NCBI GenBank assembly: GCA_900556425.1 | Contig: USOR01000012.1 | Coordinates: 1 to 12,428 of the forward strand | DNA length: 12,428 nucleotides | Source: an uncultured Coriobacteriaceae bacterium | Lineage (GTDB): Bacteria; Actinomycetota; Coriobacteriia; Coriobacteriales; QAMH01 | Direction: 5' to 3' | Part shown: positions 1-6,760 of the stretch, in pieces | How the letters are laid out: each line of letters begins with the position of its first letter | How positions within the stretch are numbered: the first letter of the stretch is position 1 | Notes under the pieces: generated by a model | Told to the model about the DNA's origin: nothing | The model's input: only the letters and a program-made list of their open reading frames with translations | Databases searched by the model: none | Made by a program: the position numbers and the translations under genes

Positions 1-275
1 GTCACGTTGCAGTCTGCCGCGGCAAGTGCGCATGCGGCCACCCACCCATCGCCGCCATTGTTGCCCGAACCCGCAAGGATGACAACCGCAGCGCCGGGCA
101 CAGCGTGCACTTCGACCGCGCGAGCAAGAGCGGTTCCCGCGCGTGTCATGAGCTCCAAAAGCGATGTGCCGTCCCGTGCGATGCGCTGCTCGAATGCGAT
201 GACATCCGCCACGTCGAGCGCTGGGGCCTGCGCGATGTCGCCGCCCACGCACTGTAAGTCAGTAACCCGTATCAT
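1..275 (-). CDS. nnrE: NAD(P)H-hydrate epimerase, N-terminal part (cut by window edge)
   Basis: Only the first 91 codons are visible; the gene continues past base 1. The protein starts MIRVTDLQCVGG and near residue 75 reaches AGSGNNGGDGWVAA, the nucleotide-binding signature of the YjeF N-terminal (NnrE) domain. Before it comes the usual N-terminal helix region containing SLLELMTRAG. The family epimerises the R and S forms of damaged hydrated NADH or NADPH in the cytoplasm, so that the ATP- or ADP-dependent dehydratase can repair them. Many bacterial members are fused to that dehydratase, and whether this one is cannot be seen here. The start is ATG (complement of 273-275), with GAAGGG six bases upstream. 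The gene is divergent from the toxin-antitoxin set. The family call rests on the glycine-rich motif and is secure; fused or stand-alone is open. Confidence 0.9.
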   Translation of the reverse strand, partial: MIRVTDLQCVGGDIAQAPALDVADVIAFEQRIARDGTSLLELMTRAGTALARAVEVHAVPGAAVVILAGSGNNGGDGWVAACALAAADCNV

Positions 276-410
276 GAAATACCCTTCGGGGCTAGTTGAT
301 TCTTGCAGCGCATTATCTCACGGCTTGCCTTTAGTCATTCGCGTGATTGTTTCGGATGTTTGCAAATGTTATTATATGTATAACAAATGTAAACATGAAG
401 TGAGGACATC
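276..410. promoter_or_regulatory. Divergent promoter region between nnrE and the relB-yafQ set
   Basis: This 135-base AT-rich gap must hold both promoters. Toward relB there is a candidate -35 TTGTTT (347-352) and -10 TATTAT (370-375) with a 17-base spacer. The -10 lies inside a dyad, TGTTAT at 367-372 and ATAACA at 380-385. The tetramer ATGT recurs at 356, 366, 376 and 387, about one helical turn apart, and the heptamer CAAATGT occurs at 363-369 and 384-390. Toward nnrE, GATAAT (complement of 312-317) is a possible -10, without a convincing -35. RelB-type antitoxins normally repress their own promoter by binding such repeats, so the dyad is a good autoregulatory operator candidate. Confidence 0.6.
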
Positions 411-680
411 ATGAGTACGACATATGCGATACGCGTAGACGAAAACATTAAGAACGAGGCGGCAGAGGTCGCCAAGTTCTACGGCCTCGATTTGGCAAGT
501 GTCACTCGTGCCCTCTGGGCGCAGATTGCGCGAACGAGACGCATCCCGCTTGACCTTTGCGAGGAAGAGCCCAACGAGGAGAGCCTCGAGGCCATCCGCG
601 AGACGAACGAGATGATCGCAAGTGGTAAGGGTGGTCGCTTCAAGACAGCCGAAGAGCTATTCGAGGCATTGGGGATATAG
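411..680 (+). CDS. relB: RelB/DinJ-family antitoxin
   Basis: This 89-residue protein has the layout of the RelB/DinJ family. An N-terminal ribbon-helix-helix segment (TTYAIRVDENIKNEAAEVAKFYGLDLASVTRALW, about residues 3-36) should bind DNA as a dimer. An acidic C-terminal tail (EEEPNEESLEAIRETNEMIASGKGGRFKTAEELFEAL) is of the type that wraps and neutralises the toxin. The start has GAGG at 402-405 as ribosome binding site. The gene is followed after three bases by a YafQ-like toxin gene, which strongly supports the pair. The antitoxin probably represses its own promoter, where the phased ATGT repeats and dyad lie immediately upstream. The family call is firm; which DinJ/RelB subgroup it belongs to cannot be told by eye. 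Confidence 0.88.
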   Translation: MSTTYAIRVDENIKNEAAEVAKFYGLDLASVTRALWAQIARTRRIPLDLCEEEPNEESLEAIRETNEMIASGKGGRFKTAEELFEALGI

Positions 681-683
681 TCC

Positions 684-974
684 ATGCTGGATTCTGATTT
701 TGCACCCGCCATCTTGCGCGATATCAAGAGGCTGCAAAAGAAGCACGTTGATACGAGTGCCCTGCGGCCGGTTATCAAGCTCATCCTCGAAAACACGATC
801 GAGTCACGCGAAGAACTCATTCGTCGGCATGACATGCACACGCTCGGCGGTGCATGGGATGGTTCCAACGAATGCCATGTCTGCAATGCAGGCGATTGGC
901 TGCTCGTATGGGCGGTTCGCGATGATGTCGCGTATTTTCAACGCACGGGAAATCACGACGAGATATTTCGCTAG
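684..974 (+). CDS. yafQ: YafQ-family mRNA interferase toxin
   Basis: This 96-residue protein matches the YafQ branch of the RelE superfamily, ribosome-dependent endoribonucleases that cut mRNA in the A site. E. coli YafQ uses H50, H63, D67, H87 and F91. The corresponding motifs are all here: H52 in MHTLGGAW, H65 in ECHV, D71 in GDWLLVW, H91 in RTGNHDEIF and F95. Relative to E. coli there are about two extra residues between the second His and the Asp (HVCNAGDW). The catalytic set therefore looks intact and the toxin is probably active. The gene starts three bases after the antitoxin stop, so translation is probably coupled. The msrA gene follows after nine bases, which is unusual for a stand-alone toxin-antitoxin cassette. 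Confidence 0.9.
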   Translation: MLDSDFAPAILRDIKRLQKKHVDTSALRPVIKLILENTIESREELIRRHDMHTLGGAWDGSNECHVCNAGDWLLVWAVRDDVAYFQRTGNHDEIFR

Positions 975-983
975 TGAGGCATC

Positions 984-1508
984 ATGGACGCACGTGAAAT
1001 ATACCTTGCCGGCGGGTGCTTCTGGGGCACCGAGGCGTATCTGAAGAAGCTCCCCGGAATCATCGATACCGAGGTCGGCTACGTAAATGCGAGCGTCGAG
1101 AATCCGAGCTACGAGGACGTACGCACGGGCGCGACAAACGCAGCCGAAGCCGTGAAGGTCACCTATGACGCTGACGTAATCTCGCTGCCGCTGCTCTTGC
1201 AGGCCTACGTGCGCACTATCGATCCCTTCTCACTCAACCGCCAGGGCAATGACGTGGGCACGCAGTATCGCACCGGAATCTACTGGACGGACCCGGCGGA
1301 TGCTCGTGCAGCAGAATCATTGCTCATGGAGCTTGCGCGCAAAGCCGGAAAACAGCCACGTGTGGAAGCTGCACTGCTCGCAAACTTCCATCCGGCCGAG
1401 GACTATCATCAGGACTATCTTGGCAAAAACCCTTTTGGCTACTGTCATGTGAACCTTGCGGACGCCACCGCATTCATCGCCGAGCATGCGGCGAATTTCG
1501 GGGCTTGA
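984..1508 (+). CDS. msrA: Peptide methionine (S)-S-oxide reductase MsrA
   Basis: This 174-residue single-domain MsrA reduces methionine-S-sulfoxide in oxidised proteins and free methionine, normally using thioredoxin. The catalytic cysteine is C12 in GCFWG. Y43 (NPSYEDV) and E55 match the E. coli Y82 and E94 that hold the substrate sulfoxide. GTQYRTGIY and FHPAEDYHQDYL are the other family blocks, and C154 in FGYCH is a likely resolving cysteine. The usual TGHAE around the catalytic Glu reads TNAAE (51-55), so the Gly-His pair is replaced. There is no fused MsrB domain. GTGAGG upstream is the ribosome binding site. The gene lies nine bases after the toxin gene and 14 bases before the ArsC-like gene, so all four genes are probably co-transcribed. 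Confidence 0.97.
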   Translation: MDAREIYLAGGCFWGTEAYLKKLPGIIDTEVGYVNASVENPSYEDVRTGATNAAEAVKVTYDADVISLPLLLQAYVRTIDPFSLNRQGNDVGTQYRTGIYWTDPADARAAESLLMELARKAGKQPRVEAALLANFHPAEDYHQDYLGKNPFGYCHVNLADATAFIAEHAANFGA

Positions 1509-1518
1509 AGGAGGGAGG
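1508..1518 (+). promoter_or_regulatory. Ribosome binding site AAGGAGGGAGG that decides the ArsC-like start
   Basis: A strong purine-rich Shine-Dalgarno tract overlaps the msrA stop codon and lies five to ten bases before ATG 1523. It favours that ATG over the in-frame TTG at 1505, which lies upstream of the tract. Confidence 0.75.
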
Positions 1519-1522
1519 CTCC

Positions 1523-1888
1523 ATGTCCAACGAAGTCCTGTTTCTGGAATACCCGAAGTGCTCCACCTGCAAGAAGGCCAAAAAATGGCTTGACGAGCAT
1601 GGTGTGAGCTATACGACGCGCCACATCGTGGAGGACAACCCCACGGCCGAGGAGCTGCGCGCGTGGCACGAGCGGAGCGGGCTGCCCCTGAAGCGCTTCT
1701 TCAACACGAGCGGCATGCTCTACCGCGAGATGGAGCTGTCGAAGAAGCTGCCCGACATGGACGAAGCCGCGCAATACGCCCTGTTGGCAAGCGATGGCAT
1801 GCTCGTGAAACGTCCCCTGCTGGTGACCGACGCGACGGCGATTCCTGGTTTCAAGGAAGATACCTGGATGCGAGCATTGGGTCTATAA
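1523..1888 (+). CDS. ArsC/Spx/YffB-family thioredoxin-fold protein
   Basis: This 121-residue protein has the compact ArsC-like fold. N-terminal FLEYPKCSTCKKAKKWLDEHG carries a C13-x2-C16 pair, and VKRPLLV (R97 with a cis-Pro-type motif) is the C-terminal family mark. The family includes glutaredoxin-linked arsenate reductases, YffB-like reductases and the Spx/MgsR RNA-polymerase-binding redox regulators, which also have CxxC. No ars operon gene (arsR, arsB, acr3) is nearby, and the neighbour is msrA, so a thiol-redox or oxidative-stress role is as likely as arsenate reduction. The start is set by the strong ribosome binding site overlapping the msrA stop. No convincing terminator lies in the 44 bases before the convergent acetyltransferase gene. 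The family is clear, the exact reaction is not. Confidence 0.82.
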   Translation: MSNEVLFLEYPKCSTCKKAKKWLDEHGVSYTTRHIVEDNPTAEELRAWHERSGLPLKRFFNTSGMLYREMELSKKLPDMDEAAQYALLASDGMLVKRPLLVTDATAIPGFKEDTWMRALGL

Positions 1889-1932
1889 CTCCAGCTTGCC
1901 GGTTTGTAGTCCTGACAATTGGGACAACTTAA

Positions 1933-2394
1933 TCACGCGCGCAGCTGCTTCTCCATGACCTCGTATACGAGCTTCACATCGTTGCCGACGTCGAGCACAC
2001 CATGCCCCGTCGTCTTGTAACCCCGGTGCTCGTATAGCATCACGGCGGGAAGCGATGCGTCCAACACGGCGGTTTCGTGTTCGCGAGCGATGCGCGCTTC
2101 CAGACAATCGAGGATATGCGAGCCGAAGCCCTGCCCCTGACATTCGGGAAGCACGTACACACTCGTGATGTGGTTTCCGTCGGCGCAGCCCACGCCGACG
2201 ACCTTGCCCGCGTCCAAGAGCACGTCCCTGTTGCCGGACTCGACACCCTCTTGCACATGCTCGCGACTGTGCAACTGGCAGAAGAAGTCGACGACTTCGG
2301 TTGGGTAATATCTGGGATACACCGCGCGGATCGTGGACTGCATGACGTGGTGAATCCCGTCGATATGCTCTGGACCAGCGGTAACGTATTCCAT
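1933..2394 (-). CDS. GNAT-family N-acetyltransferase
   Basis: This 153-residue protein is a single GNAT domain, transferring an acetyl group from acetyl-CoA to an unknown amine. Motif A is clear: TSVYVLPECQGQGFGSHILDCLE, with the pyrophosphate-binding loop Q86-G-Q-G-F-G91. Motif B follows as LDASLPAVMLYEHRGYKTTGHG, the usual strand-helix with Tyr near the active site. The N-terminal half (EHIDGIHHVMQSTIRAVYPRYYP) is the variable substrate side. The ribosome binding site AGAAGGAG sits four bases before the ATG. The gene converges with the ArsC-like gene and diverges from the hydroxyacid dehydrogenase gene. TACAAT (complement of 2438-2443) is a plausible -10, without a well-spaced -35. The substrate cannot be inferred from sequence or context. 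Confidence 0.9.
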   Translation of the reverse strand: MEYVTAGPEHIDGIHHVMQSTIRAVYPRYYPTEVVDFFCQLHSREHVQEGVESGNRDVLLDAGKVVGVGCADGNHITSVYVLPECQGQGFGSHILDCLEARIAREHETAVLDASLPAVMLYEHRGYKTTGHGVLDVGNDVKLVYEVMEKQLRA

Positions 2395-2515
2395 GTTGCT
2401 CCTTCTCGCATGAGAAGCCAGACAGATGTTCTATGCGATTGTACGGCACGGGGAGACGTGCGTGCGTCAAAGACTTAAGATGGGGGCACCGTCCAACCGT
2501 TCGGGGGAGCATGCC

Positions 2516-3511
2516 ATGTCGAAAATCGTCGTGTCAGATTTTGATCTCGGGGATACCGCGCTCGAGAGGCAAATGGTCGAGGCTGCCGGTATCGAGTTCG
2601 CCGCATTCGGAAACGAGGATGACCGTGCCCCCGAGGCGCTCATCGAGCACCTGCAGGATGCCGATGGCGCCATCACCTCATATGGTGACTATACCGCCGC
2701 AGTGTTCCAGGTGCTACCCAAGCTCAAGGTCGTGAGCAAGACGGGCACGGGCGTCGACAACATCAACGTAGCTGCGGCCACCAAGAACGGTACTGCGGTT
2801 TGCAATGTTCCCGGCTACGGTACGGAGGTCGTCTCCGATCACGCCATCGCGCTCGCGATGTGCGTGCTGCGTCGCATCAACGAGATGGATGCCGACATGC
2901 GACAGGGCGTGTGGGACTTTCACAAACGCCGCCCGCTCGGTCAGGTGCAGGGGCGCAGCTTCGGCATTGTCGGGTACGGGCATATTGGCCGGGCGACGGC
3001 GCGCAAGGCGCGCGGACTTGGTTTCGACGTCATGGTCTGGGACCGCAAGGGGGTACCGGGGCGTTTCACGCCGGAGGACTTCCCGTACGTGAGCCTGGAC
3101 GACCTGCTTGCACGGGCCGATATCGTGAGCTTTCACACGGCGCTGACGCCCGAGACGCATCATCTGCTTGATGCGGAGCGCATCGCCACCATGAAGTCCG
3201 ATGCCATCGTCATCAACACCTCGCGTGGCGCCATCGTAGATACCGATGCGCTGGCCCAGGCGCTTGTCGCGGGTAAGCTCTGGGGTGCCGGCATCGACGT
3301 GTTTGAGGAGGAGCCCGTTTCGCCCGATGCGCCCATCTGCAAGGCGCCGCATACGGTGCTCACGCCACATGTCGCCTACTGGTCCGAGGAGACGGCCGTC
3401 CAGCTTCGCACGCGCTGCACGCAAAACGCCATCGACGTGGTGCTCGGCAAGAAGCCCGAAAGCTGCGTGAATGCCGAGGCGCTTGTAGAGCGGCAGGATG
3501 CGTTATCGTAA
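2516..3511 (+). CDS. D-2-hydroxyacid dehydrogenase, C-terminal-binding-protein type
   Basis: This 331-residue protein belongs to the D-isomer-specific 2-hydroxyacid dehydrogenase family, which interconverts 2-oxoacids and D-2-hydroxyacids with NAD(H). The Rossmann domain starts at SFGIVGYGHIG (GxGxxG at 153-158), and D176 ending the second strand (VWD) predicts NAD over NADP. The catalytic residues are R237 (INTSRGAIVD), E266 (DVFEEEP) and H285 (LTPHVAYWSEE). TGTGVDNI and NVPGYGTEVVSDHA in the substrate domain, with HVAYWSEE, resemble the C-terminal-binding-protein/phosphoglycerate-dehydrogenase-like subgroup. ATG 2516 is chosen because GGGGGAG lies six bases upstream and the conserved sequence starts there; an in-frame ATG at 2426 would add an unlikely 30 residues. 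No serine-pathway gene is adjacent, so the substrate is unknown. Confidence 0.9.
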   Translation: MSKIVVSDFDLGDTALERQMVEAAGIEFAAFGNEDDRAPEALIEHLQDADGAITSYGDYTAAVFQVLPKLKVVSKTGTGVDNINVAAATKNGTAVCNVPGYGTEVVSDHAIALAMCVLRRINEMDADMRQGVWDFHKRRPLGQVQGRSFGIVGYGHIGRATARKARGLGFDVMVWDRKGVPGRFTPEDFPYVSLDDLLARADIVSFHTALTPETHHLLDAERIATMKSDAIVINTSRGAIVDTDALAQALVAGKLWGAGIDVFEEEPVSPDAPICKAPHTVLTPHVAYWSEETAVQLRTRCTQNAIDVVLGKKPESCVNAEALVERQDALS

Positions 3512-3520
3512 ACTTGCCGG

Positions 3521-4186
3521 TTATTCGCTATAGCCGAAGAGCTGAAGAGAATCGATTTTCGGAGCGGTCTTGTCGGACAGATAGTAAGACACGCGGAGCG
3601 AATTCGCTATTTTCACCATTTCGTTGATGTCCAGGAGCTCCGCATCGTCTTCAGTGGTTGCAAGATAGGTGAGTAGGCCGATATAGGACGCAGCGCTCGA
3701 ATATACATAATAGGGGCGCATACGATCATTAGGAGCGCGGTCGTCATCCATCATGCGATTGAGCTCCTGCCGAATTTGCGACGCGAGGCGGTCCTTGAAA
3801 TACGAACTGCCGTTTTCGCCGATAACGATGCGAAGTACCGGACGAAGAGCCAGAACCTTTTTAAACCATGCGACCATTCCTTCGTAAGCCCTGGTGACGT
3901 TTTCCTCTTTTGTCGCGCCTTCTGGCACGACATAAAGATGGAGTTTTTCAAGAAGAAGTCGCTGGATGCGATCCATAAGATCCAACGTGTCGGAAAAGTG
4001 CTGGTAAAACATCGTTCGGCTCTTGCCGGACAGCCCCGTGATTTCCTTTACGGCAATTTTCGTGTAGGGGGTGTCCTTCATAAGGACTAGAAATGAGTTC
4101 GCGAAGAGCTTTTCCGTATCGGAAAAGAGGAAGGCGCCATTTCCTTCTACGGCGTCAATGCAATTAAATAACGTCGGTTCAGGCAT
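3521..4186 (-). CDS. TetR/AcrR-family transcriptional regulator
   Basis: This 221-residue protein has a TetR-type N-terminal DNA-binding domain. SDTEKLFANSFLVLMKDTPYTKIAVKEITGLSGKSRTMFYQHFSDTLDLMD (about residues 23-73) contains the helix-turn-helix and the hallmark FYQHF at 60-64. The C-terminal helical domain, which would bind an effector, has no recognisable specificity. The start is ATG (complement of 4184-4186), with AGGAGG seven bases upstream; an in-frame start seven codons earlier has no ribosome binding site. The gene is last in a minus-strand run with the hydrolase and membrane-protein genes, and ends nine bases from the convergent dehydrogenase gene. Palindromes in its leader suggest autoregulation. 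GC is near 50%, below that of the flanking genes. Confidence 0.92.
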   Translation of the reverse strand: MPEPTLFNCIDAVEGNGAFLFSDTEKLFANSFLVLMKDTPYTKIAVKEITGLSGKSRTMFYQHFSDTLDLMDRIQRLLLEKLHLYVVPEGATKEENVTRAYEGMVAWFKKVLALRPVLRIVIGENGSSYFKDRLASQIRQELNRMMDDDRAPNDRMRPYYVYSSAASYIGLLTYLATTEDDAELLDINEMVKIANSLRVSYYLSDKTAPKIDSLQLFGYSE

Positions 4187-4211
4187 ATATTTGCCTCCTG
4201 GAAGCACCCAT

Positions 4212-4232
4212 GCCGCCCCGTGATGGGGCGGC
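4212..4232. other. Strong GC hairpin in the tetR leader
   Basis: GCCGCCCC (4212-4219) and GGGGCGGC (4225-4232) form a perfect eight-pair stem with a five-base loop. On the plus strand it is followed by GTTTTC, like a short intrinsic terminator. Both flanking genes run on the minus strand, where no T-run follows. It may end plus-strand antisense read-through from the dehydrogenase gene, or act as a hairpin between the hydrolase and tetR coding regions in the minus-strand transcript. Confidence 0.6.
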
Positions 4233-4248
4233 GTTTTCTGATGCGAAC

Positions 4249-4290
4249 ATGTGCGCGCACATCGAAATTGGCATCATCACATTCATGTGA
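4249..4290. promoter_or_regulatory. Two palindromes upstream of tetR, candidate operators
   Basis: ATGTGCGCGCACAT (4249-4262) is a perfect 14-base palindrome. TCACAT-TC-ATGTGA (4277-4290) is a second one, with six-base arms and a two-base centre. Both share ATGTG/CACAT half sites. They lie 63-104 bases upstream of the tetR start, between the hydrolase stop and tetR, in the size range of TetR-family operators. Autoregulation is inferred. Confidence 0.5.
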
Positions 4291-4292
4291 AC

Positions 4293-6092
4293 TCAGAATA
4301 TCGGATGCGTAGGATGTACGCTCTCGTCGACCTCGAAAACGAGGGATGCGTCGTATTTTGGCGGAATGACGGGAATTTGGAGGAAGGAGTCGTAAGGCCC
4401 TCCCGTATAAATCACATGTTCGCCCTGATTGTCGGTTTCCCATTTCAAAGGCTCGATCCAGTGCGGGTCACGGATATAACGACCGGCAACTTGCACGCGG
4501 AGGGTTTCGCCTTCGTGCCACACACGAGAGAAGGGACTTATTTCGATATCTACTGGCACGATTTCGCCTGTCGAGAGCTTTTGCTCGCGGCGGTGCGCCT
4601 GCACAGGCTGATAATCTGTTGAAAGCGCCTCATCTAGCTCGCGGTGAGAGACACGCATCTTGCCCCAGGCTCCCGGATGGGGAGCGGTTCCCCCGAAGAA
4701 AGTGACAGGCTGCTCAACGCCCTCCGTCGAGAGCTTTTTGATTGTAATGAACAGGTCCATGTCGTCATGACCGTCTGCCTCGGCCCAGAGCCGTAGCTTA
4801 CAGTAGCCCGTAAGTTCGGTGTCCTCGGAAAAGACATAGTCGAAATCGGCTTCTCCGGTGGTGCCGTCGTAGCGCACGCTTGATTCCACGCTGACAGGAT
4901 GCTCCTTCATGTTTCCATCGGCTGCGTCCAGATAGAGCTTTTCGTAGACGGTGCGGGCAAGGGGGAACTCGTTTTCGGGGCGCTGCTTCTCGACGTCTTC
5001 ATCGAAGCGATCTTGGACGCAAATACGCACGGGCGGTGTCGACTCCCAGCCATTACAGATGTTTTTGCAGTAACGATCGAAGAATGTTTTGAGCTCGGCA
5101 AGGTTTTCGGTCTGGTAAAAGTCGGGCCACTCGAACTCGCGATGGGTGCGCAACCACTTCTGGTCTGTTCCGAGTTTTTGCCAGGCATTCATGGTGCCGC
5201 GCAGATGAAAATGGTTCCAGCCCGCGCATGCGTAGGTGGGCACCTTGATCTTAGCGAAGTCCGGAATTTTGTCTTCCCAATATGCATTCATAAGAGGGTA
5301 CTTGATGGCCATCGCGCCCATGTCGTCGATGCCATTTTTTCCCGCAGCTCCAGCCGTGGCGAAATTGGTGAATTGCACGCAGGGAATCCCCCCTTCGTTC
5401 AGCGACTCGCGGTACATGTCGCTTGTTCCTTCCCACGGGGCGATGCATGCGAGGTGAGGAGGCTGTTCGGCTGCGATGTGCCACTGACTCATTGCCAGAG
5501 CCGATGATCCAGCCATAGCGACGCGTCCGTTACACCAAGGCTGCTCGGCCGTCCACTCGATGAAATCATAGCCATCTTCGGCATCTTGCTTGCCAAACTG
5601 CTCGTGGTAGCCATCGGAGTACCCGATGCCACGGATATCGACGTTGATGACGGCGTAGCCATTTGGAACCCAGTAGGCGGGGTCCGCCGCCTCGAACTTT
5701 GACATTTCGGAGATTGCCCCCTGGGGAACTCCCGGCGTGAATCCGACGAGCTCTGCCGGACGGTATTCGTTGGGGCGCTTTCCGTAGTTTGACCAGGCAA
5801 GGATTGCCGGGACGGGTTTGTCAGGCCCAGAGTCAGCAGGACGGAATATATCGGCATACAATATTGCGCCGTCGCGCATGGGAACCCCAACGTCCTGTTC
5901 GCACATGATGCCAGGAGCAGCTTCATAGATGTGCGGGTTAAACGGATAGGGCTTGCAGAGCCTCTGCTCTTCTTCGGTAAGCTTTTGGAATTCTTCCATC
6001 GGCACCGGCTTTAGTTCGACTGCGTATATCTTGTTAATGACCTCGCCGTTGATATCTGTTTCTATGGTGAATTGTTCTCTTCCAAATGGCAT
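4293..6092 (-). CDS. CocE/NonD-family (peptidase S15) alpha/beta hydrolase
   Basis: This 599-residue protein has the two parts of the X-Pro dipeptidyl-peptidase/cocaine-esterase family. The alpha/beta hydrolase domain includes VPMRDGAILYADIFRP, VINVDIRGIGYSDG and the nucleophile elbow AMAGSSALAM, with S197 as catalytic serine. The C-terminal jelly-roll domain covers roughly residue 390 to the end. H317 in KWLRTHREFEW is the likely catalytic His. The Asp usually found in the GWYD segment of CocE is replaced by GWNHFH (291-296), so the acid must come from elsewhere or the triad differs. Family members cleave acyl esters or amides; the substrate is unknown. There is no signal peptide, so it is probably cytoplasmic. 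ATG 6092 has GAGGAAG upstream; an ATG 12 codons earlier lacks spacing for one. The genes before and after encode a membrane protein and TetR. Confidence 0.93.
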   Translation of the reverse strand: MPFGREQFTIETDINGEVINKIYAVELKPVPMEEFQKLTEEEQRLCKPYPFNPHIYEAAPGIMCEQDVGVPMRDGAILYADIFRPADSGPDKPVPAILAWSNYGKRPNEYRPAELVGFTPGVPQGAISEMSKFEAADPAYWVPNGYAVINVDIRGIGYSDGYHEQFGKQDAEDGYDFIEWTAEQPWCNGRVAMAGSSALAMSQWHIAAEQPPHLACIAPWEGTSDMYRESLNEGGIPCVQFTNFATAGAAGKNGIDDMGAMAIKYPLMNAYWEDKIPDFAKIKVPTYACAGWNHFHLRGTMNAWQKLGTDQKWLRTHREFEWPDFYQTENLAELKTFFDRYCKNICNGWESTPPVRICVQDRFDEDVEKQRPENEFPLARTVYEKLYLDAADGNMKEHPVSVESSVRYDGTTGEADFDYVFSEDTELTGYCKLRLWAEADGHDDMDLFITIKKLSTEGVEQPVTFFGGTAPHPGAWGKMRVSHRELDEALSTDYQPVQAHRREQKLSTGEIVPVDIEISPFSRVWHEGETLRVQVAGRYIRDPHWIEPLKWETDNQGEHVIYTGGPYDSFLQIPVIPPKYDASLVFEVDESVHPTHPIF

Positions 6093-6175
6093 GGCGCTTC
6101 CTCGCTTTCTACTTTTGCTTTCCCACATCCTGTTAATTACTGCTGTTCGGTTTTCTGAATCGTGTCCTTTCCGTT

Positions 6176-6760
6176 TTACTCTTCCGGGCTTGCAGGTGGG
6201 TTTCCCTTGAAGACAAACTTTCCTATGAGCGCATCGCAGAGAAGGGAGACGAAGAATGCGGCGATGGTTCCCAGCCCAAAGATGATAAGAAGGTCGATAC
6301 CGTTAAGGCTTGCGGGCGGGAGAAGCTCTCCGAACACAGGGAACGAAGTGAGCATACAGCCCAGAGTTTGCGCAAATCCGAGGAATACGCACGCAATGGC
6401 GTTGAAAAGCGTCTTGTCAAGAAGTCCTTTGTGGACAAATACGATGAGACCACAAATCACAAGGTCAATGACGATGTCCAAGGGAATGATGCCAAATGGC
6501 GCAAGGTTTACGATGGCGAAAATCGCAAGCAAGCCCCAGATAAGGCCAGCGGCAAACGAGAGGAACATGTTGAGGAGATACTTGCGATCTTGCCGCTCCT
6601 TCATGAAGAAGAGGATGAGAGGCATGAAAGATAACCAGAAGATTCCTTGGTATTTATTGAATGGGAGCATGTCCCAAAGAAGCCCGTAAATAAGACATAC
6701 GAGCCCGGTACCAAGACCGGCGAATGCGGCGATTTTAATGAGCATGGTTTTAGAAGGCAT
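6176..6760 (-). CDS. Polytopic membrane protein, DUF1097-like
   Basis: This 194-residue, very hydrophobic protein has about six predicted membrane helices: roughly residues 8-30, 38-53, 62-84, 91-110, 118-138 and 153-176. Short charged loops (MKERQDRK, VHKGLLDK) separate them and a short polar tail (KGNPPASPEE) ends it. Length and helix layout resemble DUF1097 inner-membrane proteins such as YcdZ, but I assign this by general appearance, not by a diagnostic motif. The start has AAGGGG about six bases upstream. It is the first gene of the minus-strand run; the hydrolase gene follows after 83 bases. A role in moving the hydrolase substrate or product across the membrane is inference from position. 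GC is low (one sampled line 26/60). Confidence 0.75.
   Translation of the reverse strand: MPSKTMLIKIAAFAGLGTGLVCLIYGLLWDMLPFNKYQGIFWLSFMPLILFFMKERQDRKYLLNMFLSFAAGLIWGLLAIFAIVNLAPFGIIPLDIVIDLVICGLIVFVHKGLLDKTLFNAIACVFLGFAQTLGCMLTSFPVFGELLPPASLNGIDLLIIFGLGTIAAFFVSLLCDALIGKFVFKGNPPASPEE

Noticed and set aside
7..414. A 135-codon plus-strand frame at the left edge
   Set aside because: It is antisense to the NnrE motif-bearing frame and runs through the AT-rich promoter region into relB.
1889..1932. A bidirectional terminator between the ArsC-like and acetyltransferase genes
   Set aside because: Only a four-base GTCC/GGAC pairing with no T-run was found.
2438..2470. Promoter for the acetyltransferase gene made of TTGACG and TACAAT on the minus strand
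   Set aside because: Each box matches well, but the spacer is 21 bases, too long for an ordinary sigma-70 promoter. The short GCACG/CGTGC dyad between them is not enough to claim a MerR-type promoter.
1895..3522. The ten-base word CTTGCCGGTT shortly after two stop codons (1895-1904 and 3513-3522)
   Set aside because: Shared ten-base words are expected by chance many times in a window of this size, and no structure accompanies them.
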